DNA from: Fimbriimonadaceae bacterium
GTDB lineage: Bacteria; Armatimonadota; Fimbriimonadia; Fimbriimonadales; Fimbriimonadaceae
Assembly: GCA_014380605.1 (NCBI GenBank)
Contig: JACMJO010000119.1
Location: 1 to 7,518, forward strand
DNA: 7,518 nucleotides
Reading direction: 5' to 3'
Part shown: piece by piece, positions 1 to 5,882 of the stretch
Position numbering within the stretch: the stretch's first letter is position 1
Layout: every line of letters starts with the position of its first letter
The notes under the pieces: model-generated
Told to the model about the DNA's origin: nothing
The model's input: only the letters and a program-made list of their open reading frames with translations
Databases searched by the model: none
Position numbers and translations under genes: made by a program

Positions 1-9
1 GGCGAAGTA

Positions 10-44
10 AACGCCCATATGAAAGCCATCTTCATGTGGGCGTT
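10..44 (+). promoter_or_regulatory. 14-bp hairpin enclosing the start codon of the NTF2-like gene
   Basis: Bases 10-23 (AACGCCCATATGAA) pair with 31-44 (TTCATGTGGGCGTT). That gives 13 Watson-Crick pairs and one U-G wobble (18 with 36), closing a 7-base loop at 24-30. The ATG at 19-21 and the alternative ATG at 34-36 lie in opposite arms. If transcription begins upstream of 10, this RNA stem would hide both start codons. A role in translational control (thermosensor, protein or sRNA target) is inference; the pairing itself is directly visible. Confidence 0.55.
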
Positions 45-540
45 CTGCCTTTCAACTGCCCTCTCAATCGCCCAACAGTCAACTGCCGCGGCTTCCGACG
101 TGGAATCCGCCGATGCCATCATCAAGGCGGTTTACAACGTGATCTCCGGTCCGGCGGGCGAGAAGCGCAACTGGGACCGCATGCGATCTCTGTTCACAGA
201 AGACGCGCGCATGGTCGCCATCAACCCTACACCGGCCGGGCCGACTCGACGGCGCCACATGACCGTCGAGGACTACATCAAACTTGCCGGACCCAACCTG
301 GAGGGCCAAGGCTTCTTTGAGAAGGAGGTTGCCCGACGCACCGAGCAGTTTGGGAGTCTGGTCCATGTCTGGAGCACCTACGAAGCCCGGGCCAAAGCCG
401 ACGACGCCAAGCCGATGATGCGCGGAATCAACTCTATGCAGCTTTGGAACGACGGCAAGCGGTGGTGGGTGCTCAGCATCGTATGGCAAGCCGAAGACCC
501 CAAGAACCTGTTGCCCGATAAGTATCTCAAGGGCGGTTAA
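19..540 (+). CDS. Exported NTF2-like (SnoaL/nuclear transport factor 2 fold) protein of unknown function
   Basis: The 173-residue protein starts MKAIF and has a hydrophobic stretch to about residue 18 (ending SIAQQ), which looks like a cleavable signal peptide, so the mature part is probably periplasmic or secreted. The rest reads as one NTF2-like cone: an N-terminal helix (DAIIKAVYNVISGPAG, about 31-46), WDRMRSLFTEDARM (52-65), and C-terminal strands containing VHVWSTYEARAK, MRGINSMQLWNDGKRWWVLSIVWQAEDP. I recall similar proteins with a GINS-QL-NDGKRWWVL-I-WQAEDP ending in Acidobacteria and Bacteroidetes, annotated only as NTF2 family. No catalytic residues can be assigned. The start was chosen for the MK plus hydrophobic leader; a second in-frame ATG lies at 34. 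There is no Shine-Dalgarno in the few upstream bases visible, and both ATGs sit inside a strong hairpin. It lies 15 bases before accB on the same strand. The fold call is fairly sure; the function is unknown. Confidence 0.82.
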   Translation: MKAIFMWAFCLSTALSIAQQSTAAASDVESADAIIKAVYNVISGPAGEKRNWDRMRSLFTEDARMVAINPTPAGPTRRRHMTVEDYIKLAGPNLEGQGFFEKEVARRTEQFGSLVHVWSTYEARAKADDAKPMMRGINSMQLWNDGKRWWVLSIVWQAEDPKNLLPDKYLKGG

Positions 541-542
541 GC

Positions 543-548
543 CATAAT
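543..548 (+). promoter_or_regulatory. Possible -10 box (CATAAT) seven bases before the accB GTG
   Basis: CATAAT matches the TATAAT consensus at 5 of 6 bases, and its 3' end is 7 bases before the GTG at 556. A transcript starting at the usual distance would be leaderless. No convincing -35 hexamer sits 16-18 bases upstream, and accB could equally be transcribed from the preceding gene across the 15-base gap. Confidence 0.3.
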
Positions 549-555
549 TCATGCC

Positions 556-1008
556 GTGAGCGATATGAAGGATCGAATCGATCAGTTGGCCGATATGATG
601 GAGGAGTACAAGCTCTCCGAAGCCGAGATGGCCGCCGATGGATTCCGAATCTCCTTCAAGAAGAGGGCTAAGCCAGTTGTCCAAAATGGAACCCAAACCA
701 CAACCCTTGAGCAGGGCGCAGAAGAAGTCCTCCCAGACGAGCCCCCGATCGCGGCGGTGGATCTCACCCCCAGTGGGCTGCCAATCACGAGCCCGATGAC
801 CGGTATCTACTACAACGCCCCAAGCCCCGCGTCACCTCCATTTGTCAAAGAAGGCGACGTGGTATCGGCTGGCGAAGTTATTGGCCTGATCGAGGCTATG
901 AAAGTCTTCAACGAAATCCCCGCTCCTATTAGCGGAACGGTCGCCAAGATCATGGTAGAAACGGGCCAGCTAGTCAACCTAGGCGACCCGTTGCTTTACA
1001 TTGGCTAA
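556..1008 (+). CDS. accB: Biotin carboxyl carrier protein of acetyl-CoA carboxylase (AccB/BCCP)
   Basis: AccB carries the biotin that is carboxylated by biotin carboxylase (AccC) and then passed to the carboxyltransferase (AccAD) to make malonyl-CoA for cytosolic fatty acid synthesis. The 150-residue protein has the family layout. There is an N-terminal segment (about 1-37, DMKDRIDQLADMMEEYKLSEAEM), a shortened acidic/proline linker (about 38-74), and a C-terminal biotinyl domain (about 77-150). The domain begins SPMTGIYYNAPSPASPPFVKEGD, including the protruding thumb that separates AccB from other biotinyl domains. The biotin site EAMK is present, with the acceptor lysine at residue 116 (codon 901-903). 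The start is GTG at 556; an in-frame ATG three codons later (565) is an alternative, and neither has a good Shine-Dalgarno. accC, the usual downstream partner, is not here: a convergent unrelated gene follows immediately. Confidence 0.95.
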   Translation: MSDMKDRIDQLADMMEEYKLSEAEMAADGFRISFKKRAKPVVQNGTQTTTLEQGAEEVLPDEPPIAAVDLTPSGLPITSPMTGIYYNAPSPASPPFVKEGDVVSAGEVIGLIEAMKVFNEIPAPISGTVAKIMVETGQLVNLGDPLLYIG

Positions 1009-1599
1009 CTAGGCTACGGGCATGGGCTCGAGGACGGGGTCGGTCTTCCAAATCTCCACCGCTGTCTCGCCATACTTCATCAAGATCATTTCGATCGTCG
1101 CCGCGTCCACGCCTCCGCTGGGAGCCGAGACGTTCACGATCGCGCCGCCTTTCTCATAGACATTGCTGAACCGCTGGGACTCTTCTTCAGGAACGCCCTG
1201 GTCCTTTAAATAGCCGACCACGCCGCCCGCAACCGAGCCCGCAACTGTCGCCGCGCCCGCGCCGATCAACGCTGTAGCAAGGGCTCCGCCGCCCACAATC
1301 AGGCCGACGCCGGGGATCAGGATCGCCGCCAAGGCCGCAATGCTACCAATGCCAAACCCAAAGAATGCGCCCTTGGTCGCCCCGACCATAGCGTCGTCTT
1401 GGGTGGTGGTGGTGATGCCGCTTTCCGCTTTTTCTAGCGTTTCTTCAGCGCGATTATTTTCCTTGGCCATGTCGGCATTGGCGTCCACCGGCAAAACCAG
1501 GCCGACGTCTTCCTTGGCAACGCCATGGTCGATCAGCGCGCCCACCGCATCCTTGGCCATCGTCGTATCGTTAAAACTCGCGTAAATGTTAATCCTCAT
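1009..1599 (-). CDS. Stress-type protein with YflT/GSP17M-like N-terminus and glycine-zipper segment
   Basis: The 196-residue protein opens with a small alpha/beta unit (MRINIYASFNDTTMAKDAVGALIDHGVAKEDVGLVLP, 1-37), as in general stress protein 17M/YflT-like domains. A polar, acidic stretch follows (38-70), then a long Gly/Ala-rich hydrophobic segment (about 72-130, with GFGIGSIAALAAILIPGVG and GAGAATVAGSVAGGVVGY) of glycine-zipper character that may insert in or associate with membrane. The C-terminal part (131-160, LKDQGVPEEESQRFSNVYEKGGAIVNVSA) reads as the second alpha/beta half seen in these proteins. The family is linked to general stress in other bacteria, but the molecular function is unknown. 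The start is supported by GGAG at 1607-1610 (minus strand), seven bases before the ATG. Its TAG stop directly abuts the TAA of convergent accB, leaving no room for a terminator. Confidence 0.8.
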   Translation of the reverse strand: MRINIYASFNDTTMAKDAVGALIDHGVAKEDVGLVLPVDANADMAKENNRAEETLEKAESGITTTTQDDAMVGATKGAFFGFGIGSIAALAAILIPGVGLIVGGGALATALIGAGAATVAGSVAGGVVGYLKDQGVPEEESQRFSNVYEKGGAIVNVSAPSGGVDAATIEMILMKYGETAVEIWKTDPVLEPMPVA

Positions 1600-1650
1600 T
1601 TTTGAACTCCACTCGGACCGATAGACGACGCCTCCGCGAGTTTTGGCGAG

Positions 1651-1721
1651 GGGTCCTACCAGCTACGTTTGTAGTTTTCAAACCCCGAAAGGTGTAGCCG
1701 CGGGGAGGGACCCACGGTGGG
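1651..1721 (+). other. Nested inverted-repeat element, candidate structured RNA or structured repeat
   Basis: Three nested or adjacent pairings are visible: GGGTCC 1651-1656 with GGACCC 1708-1713, GCTAC 1662-1666 with GTAGC 1694-1698, and GTTTG 1667-1671 with CAAAC 1679-1683 (7-base loop). A short CC-GAAA-GG at 1685-1692 could cap a further tiny arm with a GNRA-type tetraloop. CCCA/TGGG at 1711-1721 follows and competes with the outer stem. The element lies in the divergent gap between the stress-type gene and the small membrane protein, so it could sit in the leader of either. The GAAA loop favours the plus strand. No known riboswitch class was recognised. It may instead be a dispersed repeat. 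Confidence 0.3.
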
Positions 1722-1747
1722 GCTTGGACCTTTTCCGAATTATCGCT

Positions 1748-1753
1748 TATCCT
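1748..1753 (+). promoter_or_regulatory. Possible -10 box (TATCCT) six bases before GTG 1760
   Basis: TATCCT keeps the first, second and last bases of TATAAT and lies six bases before the GTG at 1760. A TTGGAC at 1724-1729 is a weak -35 candidate with an 18-base spacer. It is listed because the spacing matches similar boxes before other Shine-Dalgarno-less starts in the window; alone it would be weak. Confidence 0.22.
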
Positions 1754-1759
1754 GAAAGT

Positions 1760-2011
1760 GTGGAAGGCAACGGGCCATTTGTGACCAAGATGACGATCGG
1801 GCCAGGTGCCATGATCCTAGGCACCATCTTTTTAGCAGGATTGGTTCTGCTGGCCGTTGTTCTCATTAGAAAGAAGCAGATGCCTCCGGGCCTCTTCGCG
1901 TCTCTGCTCGTCTTCAGCCTTTGCATGATCATCGGCCCGGTGGCAATGTTTACTGTGCCCATGGTTGACGTCGTTACAAAGCTTTCCTCAGGTAGCGGGG
2001 ATTCTGAGTAG
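1760..2011 (+). CDS. Small two-helix membrane protein, unknown function
   Basis: From GTG 1760 the product has 83 residues. A first transmembrane helix lies at about 18-36 (MILGTIFLAGLVLLAVVLI), followed by a basic turn (RKKQ, 37-40), a second hydrophobic helix at about 45-70 (LFASLLVFSLCMIIGPVAMFTVPMV), and a short polar tail (SSGSGDSE). By the positive-inside rule the basic loop should be cytoplasmic, leaving both ends outside. I do not recognise the family. The start is uncertain: GTG 1760, GTG 1781 and ATG 1790 are all in frame. The open frame continues upstream to TTG 1643, but that part is Gly/Arg/Pro-rich and coincides with the inverted-repeat element, so I judge it non-coding. A GGAAGG at 1762-1767 is 13 bases before GTG 1781, too far to be a strong argument for that start. 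Confidence 0.55.
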   Translation: MEGNGPFVTKMTIGPGAMILGTIFLAGLVLLAVVLIRKKQMPPGLFASLLVFSLCMIIGPVAMFTVPMVDVVTKLSSGSGDSE

Positions 2012-2136
2012 GGTGAGTAGTCCTCTCCTCGGCTTTTTCACAGGGCTCGTACAACAACCTCACATGCGCAAGCGGGGGGTTTGGGTTGGAGCGGGCGCTC
2101 TCACCATAACGCGGAGTCCAAGTGCTGGTCTTACGT

Positions 2137-2168
2137 CCCACCTGCCTCCTCCACGAGGTGAAGGGTTC
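2137..2168 (+). repeat. 32-bp intergenic palindromic repeat, copy A
   Basis: This copy begins CCCACC, ends AAGGGTTC, and carries a stem CACCT (2139-2143) with AGGTG (2156-2160) around a 12-base loop. It resembles copy B at 3901-3932 in length, ends, loop size and stem position. It lies in the 176-base gap between the converging small membrane protein gene and the gamma-glutamyltransferase gene. Nothing else was recognised in that gap. It could act as a terminator hairpin for either gene, though no U-tract follows on either strand. Confidence 0.5.
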
Positions 2169-2187
2169 CGACGCCGTCACCCCGAGG

Positions 2188-3813
2188 CTACCAACCCGCC
2201 GCGCCCGACGATGAGACTCGGGGATCGACTCCGGCCAGCTTTACGCCTGATGCGTCGACCTGGATGCAGTGGCAGCTTCCCATCCGGGAGCCGGCGGAGA
2301 GCTCATGGCCCCGCGCCTCTAGAGCCAGGCGAACATCAGTCGAGAGGCCGTAAGGCTCCCACTTGATCTCGTCTGGCATCCATTGGTGGTGGAATCGCGG
2401 GGCGGCGACCGCCAATTGAATATTCATCCGGAAGTCGACCACGTTCAGGATCGTCTGGAAGACCGTGTTGATAATCGTTGGCCCGCCCGGCGATCCGATG
2501 ACGAACGCCACCTTGCCATCGCGAACTAAGATGGTCGGCGTCATCGAGCTCAGCGGCCGTTTGCCGGGCTCGACAATGTTTTTCTCGCTCTGGATCAGCC
2601 CGAAGACGTTGGGCTTGCCGGGCTGAGTGGTGAAGTCGTCCATCTCGTTGTTCATCAGCACGCCCGTGCCCGGGATGATCACCTTGCTGCCGTAGCCGGT
2701 GTTGAGCGTGTAGGTATTGGCGACGGCATTGCCCTCCCGGTCCACCACCGAGTAGTGGGTGGTGTGCATTCCGCCTGAATCCGGATTCATCCCTTTGATC
2801 TCGCTGGATGGGGTGGCGCGGTCTGTGATGCTGGCGCGGCGGGTTTTGAGGTAGTCGGGGTTTAGGAGCTGGCCTGTTGGGACAGAGACAAAGTCGGGGT
2901 CGCCCAGGTGCATGGATCGATCCGCGAAGGCCCGCTTCATGGCCTCGGCCGCCAGGTGCAGGGTCGCGCTGGATTGGAATCCAGTTTTTGTTAGATCGTC
3001 GTCCTTCAGCATCGTCAGCATCTGGAGGAGGGCAATCCCACCCGAGCTTGGCGGTGGCATGGTAAGCACCTGGTAGCCCCGGTACTCCCCTTGCAGGGGC
3101 GTGCGCACGACGAGTTTGTAGTTCTTAAGGTCTAGGGTGTCGATGAGGCCGCCGTTGGCCCGCATCGCCTGATCGATCAGCTTTGCCGTCTCGCCTTCGT
3201 AAAACCCCTTTGCGCCAAGAGTCTTTATTCGCTCAAGCGTCTTGGCCAGGTCGGGCTGGCGCAGGATTTCGCCCGCCTGGAAGTCTTTGAGGGCAAACAA
3301 TTCGGAATAGCCTTTGTCAGGATTCCTGGGCTTGAACGCCTTCAATTCGCCCGCCAGGCCGTGAGACACCACGAAACCATCGCGTGCCAGCCGCACAGAT
3401 GGTTCTACCAAATCCTTCCAAGGGAGCTTGCCAAACTTGCGATGGGCCTCCCACATGCCCATCGGTGTGCCCGGCACGCCGGAGGCGAGGTAGCCGGAGA
3501 GGGAGTCGGCGGGATTCTTGTACATGTCCTTGGTGGCACGGCGAGGGGCGACTTCTCGGTAGTCGATGGCAACGGTTTGGCCGTTTGCCATCCTCACCAG
3601 CATGAAGCCTCCACCGCCCAGGTTCCCAGCGGCGGGGAAGGTAACCGCCAACGCAAACCCGGTCGCCACGGCTGCGTCTACGGCATTGCCACCCTTGCGG
3701 AGAATGCTGGCTCCGACTTCGCTGGCGATCGAACTATCGCTCACCACCGTCCCGTTGGGGAACCTCGCCGGGTGGATTTGGGCGAATGCAAAGGCTACAA
3801 GCAGGGAAGTCAT
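2188..3813 (-). CDS. ggt: Gamma-glutamyltransferase (glutathione hydrolase), self-cleaving Ntn hydrolase
   Basis: It cleaves or transfers the gamma-glutamyl group of glutathione and related peptides, after autoprocessing into a large and a small subunit. At 541 residues it has the usual length. The N-terminal signature GGNAVDAAVATGFALAVTFP (41-60) and GNLGGGGFM (63-71) are intact. The autocleavage/nucleophile Thr is T351 in HTTHYSVVD (codon 2761-2763), followed by GNAVANTYTLNTGYGS. The small-subunit sites PLSSM (420-424), GSPGG (440-444) and APRFHHQWMPDE (471-482), and a C-terminal GVDPR...GAAGW, also fit E. coli GGT. An in-frame TAA at 3823-3825 just upstream fixes ATG 3813 as the longest ATG-started form. 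The leader MTSLLVAFAFAQ is hydrophobic but very short and uncharged, so periplasmic export is uncertain. No Shine-Dalgarno is visible; a -10-like box lies six bases before the ATG. Confidence 0.96.
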   Translation of the reverse strand: MTSLLVAFAFAQIHPARFPNGTVVSDSSIASEVGASILRKGGNAVDAAVATGFALAVTFPAAGNLGGGGFMLVRMANGQTVAIDYREVAPRRATKDMYKNPADSLSGYLASGVPGTPMGMWEAHRKFGKLPWKDLVEPSVRLARDGFVVSHGLAGELKAFKPRNPDKGYSELFALKDFQAGEILRQPDLAKTLERIKTLGAKGFYEGETAKLIDQAMRANGGLIDTLDLKNYKLVVRTPLQGEYRGYQVLTMPPPSSGGIALLQMLTMLKDDDLTKTGFQSSATLHLAAEAMKRAFADRSMHLGDPDFVSVPTGQLLNPDYLKTRRASITDRATPSSEIKGMNPDSGGMHTTHYSVVDREGNAVANTYTLNTGYGSKVIIPGTGVLMNNEMDDFTTQPGKPNVFGLIQSEKNIVEPGKRPLSSMTPTILVRDGKVAFVIGSPGGPTIINTVFQTILNVVDFRMNIQLAVAAPRFHHQWMPDEIKWEPYGLSTDVRLALEARGHELSAGSRMGSCHCIQVDASGVKLAGVDPRVSSSGAAGW

Positions 3814-3819
3814 GGTGCT

Positions 3820-3825
3820 ATTTTA
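3820..3825 (-). promoter_or_regulatory. -10 box (TAAAAT) of ggt, likely leaderless start
   Basis: On the minus strand TAAAAT matches TATAAT at 5 of 6 bases. It is followed by six bases (AGCACC) and then the ATG of ggt at 3813, so a transcript would begin at or beside the A of the start codon. The -35 position is only weakly filled (TTTAAT at 17-base spacing). The box overlaps the in-frame TAA that blocks any upstream extension of the gene, which supports this start. Confidence 0.5.
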
Positions 3826-3900
3826 GCTATCTATCTCGGCGCATTAAAGGTGCCCACTCACGCTCACAATGACGCGAACCCAAGCCTTCGGCGTGCGACC

Positions 3901-3932
3901 CCCACCCTGCCCTCCCCGGGGGTGGAGGGTTC
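3901..3932 (+). repeat. 32-bp intergenic palindromic repeat, copy B
   Basis: The homologous stem is CACCC (3903-3907) with GGGTG (3920-3924) around a 12-base loop, the same geometry as copy A, with the T-A pair of copy A replaced by C-G. An alternative stem, CCCTCC (3910-3915) with GGAGGG (3924-3929), is also possible. The copy sits in the 174-base divergent gap between ggt and hom, upstream of the likely hom promoter. It is probably a dispersed intergenic repeat of this genome. Confidence 0.5.
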
Positions 3933-3946
3933 ACTAGCGGACCAAG

Positions 3947-3952
3947 TACAAT
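3947..3952 (+). promoter_or_regulatory. Possible -10 box (TACAAT) of hom
   Basis: TACAAT matches the consensus at 5 of 6 bases and lies 35 bases before ATG 3988, which would give a leader of roughly 28 bases ending in the Shine-Dalgarno of hom. No good -35 hexamer is found at normal spacing, because that position is inside the palindromic repeat. Confidence 0.35.
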
Positions 3953-3987
3953 CCAACCGCTCGGGCAGCGTCGCCTCGAGGGGTGAT

Positions 3988-5304
3988 ATGGCGACTGAGA
4001 CTTTGATTCCTTCATCGGCCAACCGCGTCCTGCGGGTGGGCATTTTGGGGTTTGGCACCGTGGGCTCGGGCGCGTACCGGATGCTGAAGGACAACCGAGA
4101 CGCCATCCAGCGCAAGGTCGGATTTGGGATGGAGGTGGTGCGCATCGGCATCCGCGACATCGGCAAGCCGCGCGACTTGCCCTCGGACCTTTTCACCGAC
4201 GACCTCGAATCCATCGTGGACGACCCCTCCATAGATGTGATCTTGGAACTGATCGGCGGCGTGGACCCGGCGGGGCGGCTGGTGGAGCGCGCGCTGAACA
4301 ACGGCAAGAACGTGGTGACCGCGAACAAGGAGCTGATGGCGAAGGAAGGCTCGCGGCTGGTCCACCTGGCCAAATCCAAGGGCCTGGACCTGCACTATGA
4401 GGCGGCGGTCGGCGGCGGCATCCCCATCGTGCAGCCCCTGAAGCATCAGCTGGCCGGGAACGACGTGCTAAAGATGATGGGCATCCTGAACGGCACGACG
4501 AACTACATCTTGACCAAAATGAGCCGCGAGAACGCCGATTTTGGCGACGTTCTGGCGGAGGCTCAGGCCAAGGGTTATGCGGAGTCTGATCCGACGAACG
4601 ACATCGATGGATTCGACACCACCTACAAGATTTCTATTCTCGCAAGCATCGCCTTCGGGAAACAGGTTCCGGTGGCGGGGGTCTATCGCGAAGGGATCCG
4701 GTCAATCACGAAAGAGGATATTCGGTATGCGGACGTGCTGGGCTATGTAATCAAGCTGTTGGGGATCGTGGAGCCCTTGTCGGCGGACCGCCTGCTGGTA
4801 CGGGTCCATCCTACTTTGATTCCGAAGGGGCATCAACTGGCGAGCGTGAGCGACGTCTACAACGCGCTTTGGATTCACGGGGACTTTGTGGGGGACCTGA
4901 TGTTCAGCGGCCGTGGCGCGGGTTCTGACCCCACGGCCTCGGCGGTGATCGGGGACCTTATCGATGTGGGTCGGAACGTGGCAATCGGAGGGCAGGGAAG
5001 CGCGATCCCCTGGGATATGGGGATCGAGACCGAGCCGATTGAATCTTTGGAGACCGAGTACTACTTGAGATTGAGAGTCAAGGACAAACCCAAGGTTCTA
5101 GGCCAGCTGGCCATGATCTTCGGCGAGTTCGACGTCTCGCTGGCAGCGATGGAGATGCGGGTGGTCGATGCCGTCGCCGAGCTTGGCGAGATCGTATTCC
5201 TGACTCACAAGTGCAACGAAGGGAACTTCAGGAAGGCTTTGGCGGAGGTTGGGAAGAGCGATATTGTGGATAGGGTTTGTAATTGGATTCGGGTTGAGGG
5301 CTAG
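3988..5304 (+). CDS. hom: Homoserine dehydrogenase with C-terminal ACT domain
   Basis: This enzyme reduces aspartate semialdehyde to homoserine with NAD(P)H, the branch point to threonine and methionine. The 438 residues follow the monofunctional layout. The nucleotide-binding fold has GILGFGTVGSG (18-28). TANKELMAKEG (111-121) contributes the conserved active-site lysine K114. The catalytic region is GYAESDPTNDIDGFDTTYK (196-214), where E199, D210 and K214 keep the spacing of yeast E208, D219 and K223. GDLMFSGRGAGSDPTASAVIGDL (302-324) is the family C-terminal catalytic signature. An ACT domain follows (about 357-430, LRLRVKDKPKVLGQLAMIFGEFDVSLAAMEMR), which usually senses threonine or another amino acid. 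ATG 3988 was chosen because GAGGGGTG at 3978-3985 is a good Shine-Dalgarno and the product then starts just ahead of the Rossmann fold. The frame stays open far upstream but is antisense to ggt there. The stop overlaps that of the convergent nucleotidyltransferase gene. Confidence 0.97.
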   Translation: MATETLIPSSANRVLRVGILGFGTVGSGAYRMLKDNRDAIQRKVGFGMEVVRIGIRDIGKPRDLPSDLFTDDLESIVDDPSIDVILELIGGVDPAGRLVERALNNGKNVVTANKELMAKEGSRLVHLAKSKGLDLHYEAAVGGGIPIVQPLKHQLAGNDVLKMMGILNGTTNYILTKMSRENADFGDVLAEAQAKGYAESDPTNDIDGFDTTYKISILASIAFGKQVPVAGVYREGIRSITKEDIRYADVLGYVIKLLGIVEPLSADRLLVRVHPTLIPKGHQLASVSDVYNALWIHGDFVGDLMFSGRGAGSDPTASAVIGDLIDVGRNVAIGGQGSAIPWDMGIETEPIESLETEYYLRLRVKDKPKVLGQLAMIFGEFDVSLAAMEMRVVDAVAELGEIVFLTHKCNEGNFRKALAEVGKSDIVDRVCNWIRVEG

Positions 5305-5882
5305 TCGGCCCCAAAGGCCTGATCAAAGGCGTCTTGGAGCAGTTCTTCAATTCCGAAGTGTCTTGCCCACCGGATCATGTATTGATTGTCGAGCGACCCT
5401 AACTGATTCTCAATGACTTTGACCAGGTCGTTCCATTGGCGGTCGCTTACCTTTCCCCCTGAAACAAACCATCGAATCTTGTGAAGGACAATGTCTTCTG
5501 GCGAAGCAATTGGCGCCTTGACTCCAGGTTGGATTTCAACCCATTTTGCTCGCTCTAATTCTTCGTGCGAGTATTCGGAATCTCGGACCACGAACATATC
5601 GAACTTGAACGCTTCTTCAGTATCAAGTATCTGGAAGGAAGGATATTCTCCTCGATCTGCAAAGGCTTCCGAAATCTCGGTCGGGCCGATGTAGAACTTT
5701 GGCAATAGCTCTCGACGAAGGAGTTCTTCATTCAAGCTGGACGCCATGACGGCAACATCGATGTCGTTGGTGTATCTGGGCTCGCTCCAAACACTACTGG
5801 CAACCGAACCGCCCACCCAGAATTGAATGTTTGCTTTTTGAAGAAGCGGGGATACTTGAGCGAGAATCTCTATCGGAGTCAC
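5301..5882 (-). CDS. Nucleotidyltransferase-fold protein, second gene of a two-gene module
   Basis: The 193-residue protein carries the Pol-beta-type minimal nucleotidyltransferase pattern: GGS at 24-26, the metal-binding DID at 40-42 (in EPRYTNDIDVAV), and a third acidic residue D95 in FKFDMFVV. The C-terminal half has SPEDIVLHKIRWFVSGGKVSDRQWNDLVKVIENQ (128-161) and YMIRWARHFGIEELL (168-182). I associate these with a recurrent bacterial family annotated simply as nucleotidyltransferase and often preceded by a short partner gene. All three carboxylates are present, so activity is plausible, but the substrate is unknown. Distant relatives include AbiEii/MNT-type toxins or antitoxins. The start is GTG at 5882, overlapping the upstream TGA by 4 bases (GTGA), which suggests translational coupling. 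GC looks low: 26 of 60 at 5581-5640, against 35 of 60 in a hom sample. That hints at horizontal acquisition. Confidence 0.8.
   Translation of the reverse strand: MTPIEILAQVSPLLQKANIQFWVGGSVASSVWSEPRYTNDIDVAVMASSLNEELLRRELLPKFYIGPTEISEAFADRGEYPSFQILDTEEAFKFDMFVVRDSEYSHEELERAKWVEIQPGVKAPIASPEDIVLHKIRWFVSGGKVSDRQWNDLVKVIENQLGSLDNQYMIRWARHFGIEELLQDAFDQAFGAD

Noticed and set aside
79..696. A 205-residue minus-strand open frame.
   Set aside because: It is a shadow of the NTF2-like gene and the start of accB, both clearly coding on the plus strand. It has no recognisable domain.
1643..1759. Extension of the small membrane protein to TTG 1643 (122 residues).
   Set aside because: The added residues coincide with the nested inverted repeats and are Gly/Arg/Pro-rich without signal or domain character. 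Later GTG/ATG starts sit directly before the hydrophobic helices.
1965..2366. A 133-residue plus-strand open frame after the small membrane protein.
   Set aside because: It starts inside that gene, is Arg/Pro-rich low-information sequence, crosses the palindromic repeat, and overlaps the conserved C-terminus of ggt on the opposite strand.
3910..3929. CCCTCC/GGAGGG stem as a rho-independent terminator upstream of hom.
   Set aside because: It lies in a divergent gap where no gene ends, and no U-run follows on either strand.
2137..3932. The two 32-bp repeats as a CRISPR or insertion-sequence remnant.
   Set aside because: There are only two copies, 1.7 kb apart, separated by an intact enzyme gene, with no spacers, cas genes, transposase or target-site duplications visible.
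3361..3987. The homoserine dehydrogenase reading frame stays open about 630 bases upstream of ATG 3988, allowing a 647-residue protein.
   Set aside because: That extension is antisense to the well-supported ggt gene and then crosses the palindromic repeat. Its composition is unlike a protein domain, and ATG 3988 has a good Shine-Dalgarno at normal family length.
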